DNA from: Acetivibrio alkalicellulosi
GTDB taxonomy: Bacteria; Bacillota; Clostridia; Acetivibrionales; Acetivibrionaceae
Reading direction: 5' to 3'
Assembly (NCBI GenBank): GCA_008125075.1
Contig: VLTH01000002.1
Location: 485,105-549,104, forward strand
Length of the DNA: 64,000 nucleotides
Shown here: piece by piece, positions 52,701 to 62,690 of the stretch
How positions within the stretch are numbered: position 1 is the stretch's first letter
Layout: the number at the start of each line of letters is the position of its first letter
Translations under genes and position numbers: made by a program
Notes under the pieces: model-generated
Seen by the model: only the letters and a program-made list of their open reading frames with translations
What the model was told of the DNA's origin: nothing
Databases searched by the model: none

Positions 52701-54464
52701 TTAACAATTACAAGCTTTTTTTTCAATATTATCACTAAAACTATCAATTAACTTTCTATACGAACTATTATTTTGGTATAGCTCATTATGTTGCCCATAA
52801 GCACCAATACTTCCATTTTCAATAAAAATAATTTTGTCTACAGTTTTTAAAACCTGCATTTTATGAGTCACCATTATAACAGTTTTTTCTTTTAACTTGT
52901 TTATAATTAAATCAATCATCTGTAGCTCTGATTCTACATCATAATTAGATGTAGCCTCATCTAAAACAAGTATTTTTGAATCTTTTGATATTGCTCGTGC
53001 CATAGCAATTTTTTGTTTTTGACCACCTGATAAATTTGCACCATTAATACCAACTAACGTGTCGTATTTATCAGGAAGACTTTGAATAAATTCATCAATT
53101 TTGCTTGCTTTTGCAGCTTTCAATGCTTTAGGTTCTTTTTTAGAAGAAGGATAAATATTTTCTTTTATTGTTCCATTAAAAAGGTAAGCATTTTGGCTTA
53201 CTACAGATATTAATTTTCTATAATCTCTAATAGAGATTTTACTTATATCTATACCACCAAGAAATATCTTCCCCTGATCGGGCTTTAATAGTCTTAAAAC
53301 TAAATTTATCAGAGTTGTTTTCCCACATCCATTTGAGCCAATTATAGCTACTTTTTCTCCTTCAGCTATTTCGAAAGTAATATTCTTTAGTATATTTTTC
53401 TCCTTATCATAATTAAATGATATACTTTCGAAATTTAAATTAGCGTTTATATTAAAATCAACTTTTTGAAAAGTTGCTCCCCTTGTCTCTTCTTCTTCCA
53501 TTTCTAAGAACTTAAAAAATCTTTTAGCAGATGGAAGTATGTCGGAAAAATTATAACCGATGTTTAGTACAGATGATATAGGTGCAATTACATAGATGCA
53601 ATATGTTATAAAAGCCATTAAGCCTCCCACTGTAAATTGCGTATTAAATATAAGATAACCACCTAGAATATATAATAAGCCTGTAACAATTTCAAACATT
53701 ACTGTTTCAGATATTTCATTAACTTTATCTAGTATGTTTGTCTTAGCCTCAATCTTTATTAGACTTCTTTGCTTTTTAATAAATTCACCTAACTTAATTC
53801 TATCTATTCCCATTAGTTTAATTTCTTTCATTCCAGAAATCGCATCTCCAAACCAAGAAGAATAGTGCCCATATGCAGCCATGTAATTGGTAAATATAAG
53901 TTGTCTCTTTTTAGCTAGAAACTTAACAGTTTTATACTTAATAGGTGTTATAGCCAAAACAATTAATGTTAATTTCCAATCGATTATTAAAAGCCCAACA
54001 ATACCTCCAAGTATTTTAAAAATTTGATTTACTATAAAAAACAAACTACTATCTGATATTTTAGAAATATTTCGAACATCCATATTAAGATTATTCATTA
54101 TTTCACCATAATTTACATTATTGTAATAACTCATATTTAACTTCATAAGATGCTTAAAGGCTTCTTTCGATAACTCATATGGCATCATTAAACTTATAAA
54201 TATCCTGAATTTTGCTTCTAAAAGACCAATTCCTTGATTTAAAATTACAAGTGAAAAACTTGCTAAAACAAGTATTATAAGTAATTTGAAATTATTATTT
54301 ATCAATCCTTCATCCACTATTTGTTTGCTTAATAAAGGAATAAAAGTACTTATTGCTGCTGAAACTATTAAACACGAAATAATAATAACAATATTTTTTA
54401 TATAGGGTCTAAAAAGTCCAAGTAGTCTTTTTAATATTTTTTTATCATCGTGTTTTATTTTCAT
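52701..54464 (-). CDS. ABC exporter (fused membrane and ATPase) of the RiPP cluster
   Basis: 587 aa. Six membrane helices occupy about residues 20-300 and the ATPase the rest: Walker A GSNGCGKTT, signature LSGGQKQKIAM, Walker B ILVLDEATSNYD and the switch His in MVTHKM. There is no N-terminal C39 peptidase, so leader removal must be done elsewhere. The C-terminus ends IEKKACNC. The ATG follows AAAGGG. It is the first gene of the minus-strand cluster and likely exports the mature peptides. Confidence 0.9.
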   Translation of the reverse strand: MKIKHDDKKILKRLLGLFRPYIKNIVIIISCLIVSAAISTFIPLLSKQIVDEGLINNNFKLLIILVLASFSLVILNQGIGLLEAKFRIFISLMMPYELSKEAFKHLMKLNMSYYNNVNYGEIMNNLNMDVRNISKISDSSLFFIVNQIFKILGGIVGLLIIDWKLTLIVLAITPIKYKTVKFLAKKRQLIFTNYMAAYGHYSSWFGDAISGMKEIKLMGIDRIKLGEFIKKQRSLIKIEAKTNILDKVNEISETVMFEIVTGLLYILGGYLIFNTQFTVGGLMAFITYCIYVIAPISSVLNIGYNFSDILPSAKRFFKFLEMEEEETRGATFQKVDFNINANLNFESISFNYDKEKNILKNITFEIAEGEKVAIIGSNGCGKTTLINLVLRLLKPDQGKIFLGGIDISKISIRDYRKLISVVSQNAYLFNGTIKENIYPSSKKEPKALKAAKASKIDEFIQSLPDKYDTLVGINGANLSGGQKQKIAMARAISKDSKILVLDEATSNYDVESELQMIDLIINKLKEKTVIMVTHKMQVLKTVDKIIFIENGSIGAYGQHNELYQNNSSYRKLIDSFSDNIEKKACNC

Positions 54465-54679
54465 TACTTTGACCCTTTCTCTTAGAACAATTAAAAATTA
54501 TACTCTAATTATACAAGGATTTTTTGATAGTGGATTGAATAAAAGCTGAATTATTCTTGAAAGAAAATTGAATAGTAAAATTTAAGAATACTTGATTTAA
54601 GACAAAAATACCTCTATAATTTAGAATAGGTCAACAGTAAACGAACACAAATTAATTAAAATATAAAAAGGATATGAAA

Positions 54680-54940
54680 ATGTTTTTAACAGGTAAGTTG
54701 TATAAGGGAACAAGCTTAATAAAAGAATTAAAAATTAATAATGATAATAGCGATAAACCATTTAGAGATGTATTAGAAGATAGTTTAATAGGGTTATGCA
54801 GACAATTAGATATTCCTGTACCTATTTGGTTGGATAAAAATACTTCTGAATTGGCACGGCACAGAAAAACTGTTTTCTTGAGGGATCAATTTGTGGAAAA
54901 AGTAGAATATGACAAATTTGAAATTAAGATAGAATTTTAG
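54680..54940 (+). CDS. Unknown small protein, 86 aa
   Basis: Not recognised. AAAAGG lies about 8 bases before ATG 54680; an ATG two codons earlier is too close. MFLTGKLYKGTSLIKELKIN, then LCRQLDIPVPIWLDKNTSEL, looks like a compact soluble alpha/beta protein with a conserved-looking PVPIWL segment. It is a single gene followed by a strong terminator, divergent from the exporter. Confidence 0.65.
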   Translation: MFLTGKLYKGTSLIKELKINNDNSDKPFRDVLEDSLIGLCRQLDIPVPIWLDKNTSELARHRKTVFLRDQFVEKVEYDKFEIKIEF

Positions 54941-54978
54941 TCTATTAAAAGTCTTTAGCTTCGTTATTAGACTTAAAT

Positions 54979-55010
54979 AAAAATAGGATTGCCTTAGCAA
55001 TCCTATTTTT
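54979..55010. terminator. Bidirectional terminator
   Basis: AAAAATAGGATTGC and GCAATCCTATTTTT form a perfect 14-bp stem with a CTTA loop. It serves both the 86-aa gene and glgB on the opposite strand. Confidence 0.9.
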
Positions 55011-55024
55011 ATAGCATGTTTTTT

Positions 55025-57229
55025 TTATAGTTTAGGCTTTAGAATGACTGTTGATAAAGGTGGTATCCTTAAATTTATAGAGTAGGGTTTGTTGTGAAAT
55101 TCTGAATGCTGTGCCTTAATTGGCTCAAAGTTACCAACATTGCTTCCTCCATACTTTTCCCAGTCACTGTTTATAATCTCACTGTATTCTGTGTCAAAAG
55201 GTACTCCAATACGATAGTTTTCATGAGTTGAAGGAGTAAAGTTACATACAATAATTAGAGAATCACGCCAGTCATGGCCTTTTCTAATAAAGGTAATAAT
55301 GCTGTGCTCTGTATCACAACAATCAATCCATTCAAAACCCTCATAACTAAAGTCTATTTGGAATAAGGCCTTTTCATTCTTATATAAATTATTAAGATCT
55401 CGGACATAGTTTTGCATTTTTTTATGCATATCATAATCTAGTAAAAACCAATCCAGACTTTGTTTGTAGTTCCACTCAATAAATTGGGCAAATTCACCAC
55501 CCATAAAAAGAAGTTTCTTTCCAGGATGCCCATACATATAACCATAACTAGCCCTTAGACCAGCGAATTTTTGCCAGTAATCACCTGGCATTTTTTCTAC
55601 CATAGAGCACTTCCCATGAACAACTTCATCATGTGATAGTACAAGAACAAAGTTCTCAGAAAAAGCATACATTAGTGAAAATGTAATCAAATTTTGATGG
55701 TGTTTGCGATATACAGAATCCATACTCATATATCTTAAAAAGTCATTCATCCATCCCATATTCCATTTATATGAGAAGCCTAAACCGCCAACATAAGGTG
55801 GCTTTGAAACTAAAGCCCATGATGTTGATTCTTCTGCAATCATCATGACACCTGGAAAATAACTATATACTGTTGAATTTAATTGACGCATAAAGTCAAT
55901 AGCATCTACATTTTCTTTTCCACCCCAACGATTAGGAATCCACTCTCCATCCTTTTTGCCATAGTCTAAGTATAACATAGATGCAACAGCATCCACTCTA
56001 AGTCCATCTATATGATATTTCTCAAGCCAGAATAGTGCGTTTGATATGAGAAAGTTTTTAACTTCAAGCCTTCCAAAATTAAATATATGTGTACCCCAGT
56101 CGGGATGCTCTCCTTGCTTGACATCGTAATGTTCATAAAGTGCAGTTCCGTCAAATCTGGCTAAACCGTGTCCATCTTTTGGAAAATGAGCAGGCACCCA
56201 GTCTACAAGTACGCCTATTCCGTTCTGATGACATTTGTCTACGAAATACATGAAATCCTTTGGTTCACCATATCTGCTGGTTGCAGCATAATATCCTGTT
56301 ATTTGATAGCCCCATGAACCATCAAAAGGATGTTCTGAAACAGGAAGAAGTTGAATGTGAGTATATCCCATGTTTTTTACATACTCCACAAGGTCATCAG
56401 CTAGCTCCCTGTATGTATGGAACCCGTTCTCATCATTAGATGCTCTTTTCCATGAGCCTAAGTGAACTTCATATATGGAAACAGGTTGTTCGAAAGAACT
56501 GCTACCATCTCTTTGTTTAACCCAATCATCATCATTCCACTGGTATTCTTCAATATCATATACAATTGATGCAGTATTTGGTCTGAGTTCAGAATAAAAT
56601 GCATATGGATCAGATTTTACATATAATTCCTCATGAGGTGTTTTGATTTCGTACTTATACAAATCACCGTGCTTAAGACCTGGGATAAACAATTCCCATA
56701 TACCTGATGGTCCTCTTGAACGCATTATATGCCTTCTACCGTCCCATTGATTAAAAGCGCCTACTACACTTACACGTTTTGCACAGGGAGCCCAAACAGC
56801 AAAGAGGGTGCCTTCTATCCCATCTATAGTCATCATGTGGGCCCCTAATTTATCATATATCTTATGGTGGTTTCCCTCATTAAAGAGGTGAAAGTCCATA
56901 TCACTTAAAACAGGTAGAAAACTATAGGGATCATAAACAGAAAATTGATTGCCTGTATTATCAGTAACTTCAAAAAGGTACTTAAAAAAGTCTTTTCTGT
57001 CCTTAAGTAAAACTTCAAAAAAACCTCTGTCATCAATTAAGTCCATTTTATACTTTTCACCATTAGATATTTCAACTACAGTTATTTCATTGGCATTTGG
57101 AAAATATGTTCGTACTACCATGGAGTTTTCCTGTTCTAAGTAATGCATACCTAAGACACTGAAGGGATCTTGATGCTCTGCATTAATAATTCTCGTAACT
57201 TCATCAATATTTGCCGTTGTTTTTAACAT
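55025..57229 (-). CDS. glgB: 1,4-alpha-glucan branching enzyme
   Basis: 734 aa, full length. An N-terminal N1 and CBM48 domain (about 1-220) precede the GH13 barrel. Catalytic residues are Asp in [16 protein letters not shown], Glu in [11 protein letters not shown] and Asp in [15 protein letters not shown]. It adds alpha-1,6 branches to glycogen. The ATG follows GAGGT. No other glg genes are adjacent. Confidence 0.95.
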   Translation of the reverse strand: MLKTTANIDEVTRIINAEHQDPFSVLGMHYLEQENSMVVRTYFPNANEITVVEISNGEKYKMDLIDDRGFFEVLLKDRKDFFKYLFEVTDNTGNQFSVYDPYSFLPVLSDMDFHLFNEGNHHKIYDKLGAHMMTIDGIEGTLFAVWAPCAKRVSVVGAFNQWDGRRHIMRSRGPSGIWELFIPGLKHGDLYKYEIKTPHEELYVKSDPYAFYSELRPNTASIVYDIEEYQWNDDDWVKQRDGSSSFEQPVSIYEVHLGSWKRASNDENGFHTYRELADDLVEYVKNMGYTHIQLLPVSEHPFDGSWGYQITGYYAATSRYGEPKDFMYFVDKCHQNGIGVLVDWVPAHFPKDGHGLARFDGTALYEHYDVKQGEHPDWGTHIFNFGRLEVKNFLISNALFWLEKYHIDGLRVDAVASMLYLDYGKKDGEWIPNRWGGKENVDAIDFMRQLNSTVYSYFPGVMMIAEESTSWALVSKPPYVGGLGFSYKWNMGWMNDFLRYMSMDSVYRKHHQNLITFSLMYAFSENFVLVLSHDEVVHGKCSMVEKMPGDYWQKFAGLRASYGYMYGHPGKKLLFMGGEFAQFIEWNYKQSLDWFLLDYDMHKKMQNYVRDLNNLYKNEKALFQIDFSYEGFEWIDCCDTEHSIITFIRKGHDWRDSLIIVCNFTPSTHENYRIGVPFDTEYSEIINSDWEKYGGSNVGNFEPIKAQHSEFHNKPYSINLRIPPLSTVILKPKL

Positions 57230-57423
57230 ATTTCATACCTCTTTTTTTGTATTTTTTTTTAGTATAAACATTATTATTTTTTATTATTAATATAAAATAC
57301 TCAAATAATGTTTAATAAATACTTGATTTCGATGAGATAAAATAACTGATTTTACATGAACAGAATATTTGTTCAACCTGACTAATGAAACAGAACCTAA
57401 ACTGTAACTATTAGCTATGATAA

Positions 57424-57700
57424 TACTATTCTTCTCATAAAGTTTGTTTTTTAGCAAACTTTTATCCTAATAAGAAAGGTTTATCAAGGCTTATAAGAGA
57501 ACTTCAGAATAGTAAGATTTTAATATTCAAAATGCTTTAGCTAAACGAGTTCACTCTGGGTTCTGATTTCTTGCGACTTTGCCACGGTATACTATTCTTC
57601 TCATAAAATTTGTTTTTTACCAAACTTTATAGAAGATATAGTTCCTCTGTTTATCGCAGCGGAACTTATATACCATGATTGCAGCTTCCGCTACGATATG
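57424..57700 (+). repeat. Rep-A copies 3 (partial) and 4
   Basis: Copy 3 at 57424-57463 holds only the first hairpin (CTTCTCATAAAGTTTG, TTAGCAAACTTTT). Copy 4 at 57588-57700 is complete, ending CAGCTTCCGCTACGATATG. Between them, TTTAGCTAAACGAGTTCAC matches a stretch near 29395. They lie between the glgB and nagA starts. The other parts of the 57230-57874 gap show no gene. Confidence 0.75.
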
Positions 57701-57874
57701 TTTTACAATATATATTAAAACATATTATAATAAATTATTACCAAGTATAATAATACCATACTTTAAGTGAAAATTACAAATATATTTTAGTTTAATTTAT
57801 TTTTATTTTTCATATGGCAAAAATAGTATATGAAATAATTATAAGTATAAATTATTAGTGAAAGGTGGATAAAA

Positions 57875-59023
57875 TTGAAACTGATAAAGAACGGTTTAAT
57901 ATTTGATAGTGAAAAAGGTTTAACAAAAAAAGACATTTTAATATATGATAAGAAAATTGCTAAAATAGAAGAAAATATTTACCATGAGAGTTCTCAGGTA
58001 ATAAATGCAGATCACTGCATGGTTGTTCCTGGATTCATAGATATTCATACTCATGGTGGTATGGGTTATGATGTTATGACTCCACAGGAGGAGGTTTTAA
58101 ATTCTCTGTCTATCTTCTTTGCATCTAAAGGAGTTACATCATTTTTACCCGTTATAATGACTGCTCCTATAGTAGAAATTATTGATGCGCTAAAAAATAT
58201 AAATAATTCTATAAAGAAAGGAACTAAAGGGGCTAAAATAATAGGTGTAAATTTGGAAGGGCCTTTTATAAATAGTGAATTTAGTGGAGCACATCCTTTA
58301 GAACATATCATAGAGCCTACCATTGAACTTATTGATAATTTTATTATTGAATCGGGCAATAATATAAAAATGCTTACAATTGCTCCTGAATTGGCAGGGG
58401 TAAAGGAAATAGTACAACACTTTGAACATACTGGAATAATATTTTGTGCAGGGCACTCAGCTTTAGATTACACTGGTGCACAAGATGCTTTTAATTCAGG
58501 ATTTAGTCATGTGACTCATTTGTTTAATGCAATGAATTGCATGCATCATAGAGATCCTGGACTTGCAGGTGCAGCATTGGAAAAGGAAAATATATCTGTA
58601 GAGATTATAGGAGATGGTATTCATGTTTCGCCTGCTTTTATTAAAATGACTGTAAAAAGTAAGTCCATCAGTAAAGTAGCTTTAATTACTGATTCAATGG
58701 TTGGAGCAGGCCTTAAAAGTGGTAAATATACTTTTGGAGGAAATGAAATATATATTGATAATGGAATATCAAAGCTAAAAAGTGGGGTTTTAGCAGGTAG
58801 TACCATAACAATGATAGATATTGTGAAAAATATGGTGAATAAGTTTGAGTTTAGTATAGAAGATACTATAAAAATGGTTTGTGAAACTCCAGCAAAAATT
58901 GTTGGAGTTTACGATAAAAAAGGAAGTTTATCCACAGGAAAAGATGGAGATATTGTAATTATGGATGACAAAATGAATGTTCTAACTACTATAGTTGAAG
59001 GAAACATAGTGTATCAAAGATAG
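57875..59023 (+). CDS. nagA: N-acetylglucosamine-6-phosphate deacetylase
   Basis: 382 aa, TTG start 6 bases after AAAGGTGG. Metal and active-site motifs are FIDIHTHGGMGYDVM, GVNLEGPFIN, CAGHSALDYTGAQDAF, VTHLFNAMN and the catalytic Asp in LITDSM. It feeds amino sugars from wall or chitin turnover into glycolysis. NagB and transporter genes are not nearby. Confidence 0.93.
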   Translation: MKLIKNGLIFDSEKGLTKKDILIYDKKIAKIEENIYHESSQVINADHCMVVPGFIDIHTHGGMGYDVMTPQEEVLNSLSIFFASKGVTSFLPVIMTAPIVEIIDALKNINNSIKKGTKGAKIIGVNLEGPFINSEFSGAHPLEHIIEPTIELIDNFIIESGNNIKMLTIAPELAGVKEIVQHFEHTGIIFCAGHSALDYTGAQDAFNSGFSHVTHLFNAMNCMHHRDPGLAGAALEKENISVEIIGDGIHVSPAFIKMTVKSKSISKVALITDSMVGAGLKSGKYTFGGNEIYIDNGISKLKSGVLAGSTITMIDIVKNMVNKFEFSIEDTIKMVCETPAKIVGVYDKKGSLSTGKDGDIVIMDDKMNVLTTIVEGNIVYQR

Positions 59024-60250
59024 TTACATATTCATCCCTTTTGAGTATAGTTTAACACAATTTCTGCCAGATTGCTTTGCTTTATACAGGGCAACGTCTG
59101 CAGTTTTCAATAGAGTATTTTTACTTTCTGCATATTCTGGAAAAGCAGTTACACCTAAACTGCATGTAATATTTGGAATTTGTACATTGTTTAATTTAGG
59201 CATTGGTTCTGTTGAAACAGAATCTCTTATTCTTTCGGCAATAGACAAAGCCGTATCAGTATCTGTAGAAGGAAGAATGGCAATAAACTCTTCACCGCCG
59301 AATCTTGCTACTAAATCAGTTCTTCTAAGACACCTTAATATAACTTGTGAAAAAACAACTAGAACGGCATCACCAGCAGCATGTCCATAATTATCATTAA
59401 CATGCTTAAAATGGTCAATATCTAACATAATGACACTTAACTTGCTTGTGGATTCAATTTGATTTTCCAAGTACTGCTCAAGAAAACTCCTGTTGTATAA
59501 TTTGGTAAGTTTATCAGTTGTAGCTTTTTTATTAAGTTGATGAAGAGTTCTCTTGCTACTTATTATAGGTTTAGCAACTTCAATATATGACTTTATTTTA
59601 GAAATATGGGTATCATCAAAAAAGTATCTTGACTTAGTGTAAAGTTGTAATATACCTAAAGTGAGATTTCCATTGGTTATTGGAAGGCATATATAGCTTC
59701 CAACTTTATGTTCCGGAAGTTGATATGCGCATGTTATATCGGTAGCTATATTTTTTACATTACAATCACGCCCGTATTTTATAAGAGGGCAATTCCTTGG
59801 TTCCATTCGACATAAGGGCATTCTTTCGTTTGTAATTCGTTGCCATGAAATTTCATGAGCAGATCTGTCATTCCTGTAAAATAGAGTAACATGATTAACT
59901 AAGTGCATGTTACGTACAAAGTTATATAATGTATCATATACTTCAATTTCTGATGAGGATCTATGCAATACATCAGTGAAGTTTTTGAAATTCTTTAATT
60001 CTTTAGCATGGGCATGCTGTTTTGATAATATGCTTAATAAACTACTAGACACCAAAATAAGAGTTACATATAGTACCCCTGCAAATATAGTGGAAAAAAG
60101 CACAATATCAATTTTTTCTATAGGACTATTATCATTGTACCAGTCAAATATAATAAAAGTAGGCACAGTCAATCCTGCACCAATAATTATTGAGAGTATT
60201 ATAAGACCGAATGAACCTAATCGCTTTCTCAAAGGAGATCTTCTTAGCAA
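59024..60250 (-). CDS. Diguanylate cyclase with membrane helices and GAF-like domain
   Basis: About 408 aa. TTG 60250 is preferred, 8 bases after AAAGGG; ATG 60268 has no ribosome site. Two helices at about 10-30 and 40-65 precede a coiled linker, a GAF-like domain (about 90-230, NCPLIKYGRDCNVKNIATDI) and a GGDEF domain with ARFGGEEFIAILPS intact and an RxxD-type I-site not seen at the usual place. It makes cyclic di-GMP. It ends one base after the nagA stop on the other strand. Confidence 0.85.
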   Translation of the reverse strand: MLRRSPLRKRLGSFGLIILSIIIGAGLTVPTFIIFDWYNDNSPIEKIDIVLFSTIFAGVLYVTLILVSSSLLSILSKQHAHAKELKNFKNFTDVLHRSSSEIEVYDTLYNFVRNMHLVNHVTLFYRNDRSAHEISWQRITNERMPLCRMEPRNCPLIKYGRDCNVKNIATDITCAYQLPEHKVGSYICLPITNGNLTLGILQLYTKSRYFFDDTHISKIKSYIEVAKPIISSKRTLHQLNKKATTDKLTKLYNRSFLEQYLENQIESTSKLSVIMLDIDHFKHVNDNYGHAAGDAVLVVFSQVILRCLRRTDLVARFGGEEFIAILPSTDTDTALSIAERIRDSVSTEPMPKLNNVQIPNITCSLGVTAFPEYAESKNTLLKTADVALYKAKQSGRNCVKLYSKGMNM

Positions 60251-60566
60251 GTTTATCACCCTTTCCATAAGGATGTACAACATTAATAATTAGTTAAGTG
60301 AATGCAATAACATGTAGTACATGCAAATTTAGTAAATAACAGTGAAGTTTTGTTATTGTTAGTGTCATGGCTTGGTAAAAAACAGTCAAGACAACCAAAC
60401 ACAAGATAACATTCCCATGTTTAGTAAGTTAATGTATATATCATAATCCCCCATTTAAGCTCTTACGAACTTTAATCTTTATATACATATATGATATCAT
60501 AAAACTGACTTTTTGTGAACAGTTTATATATGTAAAAAAAAAAGAATCTATTAGTGAAAAAAACAG
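60251..60566. other. Non-coding spacer before the rpsF promoter
   Basis: About 315 bases between the diguanylate cyclase and the rpsF promoter. No gene, strong hairpin or RNA motif seen. Confidence 0.4.
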
Positions 60567-60595
60567 TTGATAATTCTAAAAAAGTATGATAAAAT
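60567..60595 (+). promoter_or_regulatory. Sigma-A promoter of rpsF-ssb-rpsR
   Basis: TTGATA at 60567-60572, a 17-base spacer and TAAAAT at 60590-60595, about 70 bases before rpsF. Confidence 0.7.
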
Positions 60596-60610
60596 CATAG
60601 ATTGTGAAAT

Positions 60611-60650
60611 CCTTGCTCTGTTGTCGAGAAACAGAGCCGTTAGTCCGGGA
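60611..60650 (+). promoter_or_regulatory. S6:S18-binding rpsF leader
   Basis: GCTCTGTT and AACAGAGC form a stem at 60615-60637 around a 7-base loop, followed by CCGTTAGTCCGG. A conserved CCG next to a stem just upstream of rpsF is the known binding site of the S6:S18 complex, giving autoregulation. The match is by position and motif. Confidence 0.65.
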
Positions 60651-60664
60651 GGAGGTGAAGTCGA

Positions 60665-60952
60665 ATGTTAAAGAATTATGAAACAATTTTTATAATTAGT
60701 CCAGAGCTTGATGAAGAAAATATAAAAGCCCTAACTGAAAAAATAAAAAATTTGGTAGAAACATCTGCCCAATTAGAAAGTGTTGATGAATGGGGTAAGA
60801 GAAAATTGGCATATCCTATTAATGATTTTAATGAGGGATATTATGTGTTGATTAATTTTAGTTCAGAGCCAGATTTTCCACAAGAATTAGAAAGAATTTA
60901 TAAAATAACCGATGGAATAATTAAAGATATTATTATTAAAAAGGATAATTAG
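60665..60952 (+). CDS. rpsF: Ribosomal protein bS6
   Basis: 95 aa. MLKNYETIFIISPELDEENI and WGKRKLAYPINDFNEGYYVL are diagnostic. It binds the central domain of 16S rRNA with bS18. GGGAGGAGG precedes the ATG. It starts the conserved rpsF-ssb-rpsR order. Confidence 0.97.
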   Translation: MLKNYETIFIISPELDEENIKALTEKIKNLVETSAQLESVDEWGKRKLAYPINDFNEGYYVLINFSSEPDFPQELERIYKITDGIIKDIIIKKDN

Positions 60953-60960
60953 GTGATATT

Positions 60961-61383
60961 ATGAATAAGGTTATTTTGATGGGAAGACTTACAAAAGACC
61001 CTGAATTAAGATATACTAATGCTAACAACGTGCCTGTGTGTAGTTTTACTCTTGCAGTTGACAGACAATTCTCGAGGCAAGGAGAAGAAAAACAGGCGGA
61101 TTTTTTTCCAGCTGTTGCATGGAACAAGACAGCTGAGTTTTGTTCTAAATATTTTAATAAAGGTCAGAAAGTAGTTGTTGTAGGTAGATTACAGACTCGT
61201 ACATGGGATGATAATGAAGGAAAGAAGCATTATGTAACTGAAGTGATTGTAGAAGAGGCACATTTTGCAGAAAGTAAGAAGGCTGAAGGATATGGAAATC
61301 CTGTTAGTAGGCCTTCTGATGAGGCAACTCAACCTTCAGCTGGTTTTTATCCTATAGAAGAAGATGATGATTTGCCGTTTTAA
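60961..61383 (+). CDS. ssb: Single-stranded DNA-binding protein
   Basis: 140 aa. The OB fold begins MNKVILMGRLTKDPELRYT, and the acidic tail EEDDDLPF that binds partner proteins is intact. It starts 8 bases after rpsF and is in the usual order between the S6 and S18 genes. Confidence 0.97.
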   Translation: MNKVILMGRLTKDPELRYTNANNVPVCSFTLAVDRQFSRQGEEKQADFFPAVAWNKTAEFCSKYFNKGQKVVVVGRLQTRTWDDNEGKKHYVTEVIVEEAHFAESKKAEGYGNPVSRPSDEATQPSAGFYPIEEDDDLPF

Positions 61384-61454
61384 AGTAATGATTGAAAATA
61401 TTAACGTTAAGTTTATGATTTAATGATAAGTTAAAAGGAAGGAGGATTATTATT

Positions 61455-61739
61455 ATGGCTTTTCAAAAGAGAGATAGGAACAATAAAGATTTTGACAAAG
61501 GCGATTCAAAAGGACCAATGAGAGGAAGAAGAGCAAAAAGAAAAATTTGTGCTTTTTGTGTAGATAAAATTAATGATATAGACTATAAAGATATAGCAAG
61601 ATTAAGGAAGTTTCTTTCTGAAAGAGGTAAAATTTTACCAAGAAGAATCTCTGGCAATTGTGCTAAGCACCAACGTCAAATGACAAGTGCGATAAAAAGG
61701 GCAAGACACATTGCACTATTACCATATACATCAGATTAA
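61455..61739 (+). CDS. rpsR: Ribosomal protein bS18
   Basis: 94 aa. The core [20 protein letters not shown] and [20 protein letters not shown] are diagnostic; Cys in CAFC is the zinc-type variant. AAGGAAGGAGG precedes the ATG. A terminator follows. Confidence 0.97.
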   Translation: MAFQKRDRNNKDFDKGDSKGPMRGRRAKRKICAFCVDKINDIDYKDIARLRKFLSERGKILPRRISGNCAKHQRQMTSAIKRARHIALLPYTSD

Positions 61740-61763
61740 TTTTATGAAAATAGATTGAATGTT

Positions 61764-61798
61764 AAAAAAAAAGTTTGTCTTATACAAGCTTTTTTTTT
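61764..61798 (+). terminator. Terminator of the rpsF operon
   Basis: AAAAGTTTGT and ACAAGCTTTT pair (one wobble) around CTTAT, followed by a long T-run. A-rich bases upstream also let it work from the other strand. Confidence 0.85.
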
Positions 61799-61841
61799 AT
61801 TAGAAAAAATTTAAAGACTTTAAAGAATAGTTGTTGCTCAT

Positions 61842-62672
61842 TTATGATTTCTTAATTAGTGAAATTGAAGCATTAAGTTCACCTCCTAAAAGTATGATTA
61901 TGCTTATCCAATAAAGCCATAGAAGTAGAACAATAACTCCGCCAATACTTCCATACATATTTGAATAATTATTAAAGTTTTTAACATAAAAAGAAAATAA
62001 AATAGAAATCAGTATCCATCCTGCTGTTGAAAAAACAGCACCTGGTATTATGTCTCTACAATGTTGTGAATTATTAGGGGTAAAACGGTATAAAAGGATA
62101 AATACCAGCAACATGAATAAAATAGGAATTATATACCTTGCAATGGTCCATACCGAAATAAAAAGGTACGAAAATCCCATAAATTGAAACAGGTTTTTTC
62201 CAATAAGCTCTCCAAGGACTAAAAGTATAAAAGAAAACAAAATTCCAATTGCAAGAGCAATTGTAGCAATTATAGAAATTCCTCTCACCACCCAAAAAGG
62301 CCTTGATTCGTCTATGTTATATGCCTTGTTTATTCCTCTTATGACAGCGTTCATTCCATTAGATGAGGTCCATATAGCTGCTATCATGCCTATAGATAGC
62401 AGAGTTCCACTTCTAGATGCAAGTATTTGATTTATAGTATCTAAAATTATTCCATAAGAAGTTGCAGGCAGTATTGTTGAAATATCTCTAATAACTCTTT
62501 CGCTTGTAATTGGAGTATAGCTCAAAAGAGTTATTAAAAAAATTAAAAAAGGGAAGAAAGAAAGTATAAGATAATATGTAAGTTGAGCTGCAAGAGCAGG
62601 AACATCATCATCCTTAAATTTTAAATAAATACGACGAATAATTTTGAAAAGTGGGGTATCCTTTTTAAGCAC
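61842..62672 (-). CDS. YihY/BrkB (virulence factor BrkB) family membrane protein
   Basis: 276 aa with six membrane helices. The family motif DDDVPALAAQLTYYLILSFF, then PFLIFLITLLSYTP, begins it, and WTSSNGMNAVIRGINKAYNI follows. The start is GTG, about 11 bases after AAAGGAG. The family includes presumed transporters of unknown substrate. Rep-A copies 5 and 6 lie directly upstream. Confidence 0.85.
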   Translation of the reverse strand: MLKKDTPLFKIIRRIYLKFKDDDVPALAAQLTYYLILSFFPFLIFLITLLSYTPITSERVIRDISTILPATSYGIILDTINQILASRSGTLLSIGMIAAIWTSSNGMNAVIRGINKAYNIDESRPFWVVRGISIIATIALAIGILFSFILLVLGELIGKNLFQFMGFSYLFISVWTIARYIIPILFMLLVFILLYRFTPNNSQHCRDIIPGAVFSTAGWILISILFSFYVKNFNNYSNMYGSIGGVIVLLLWLYWISIIILLGGELNASISLIKKS

Positions 62673-62690
62673 TTTTATTTAATCTCCTTT

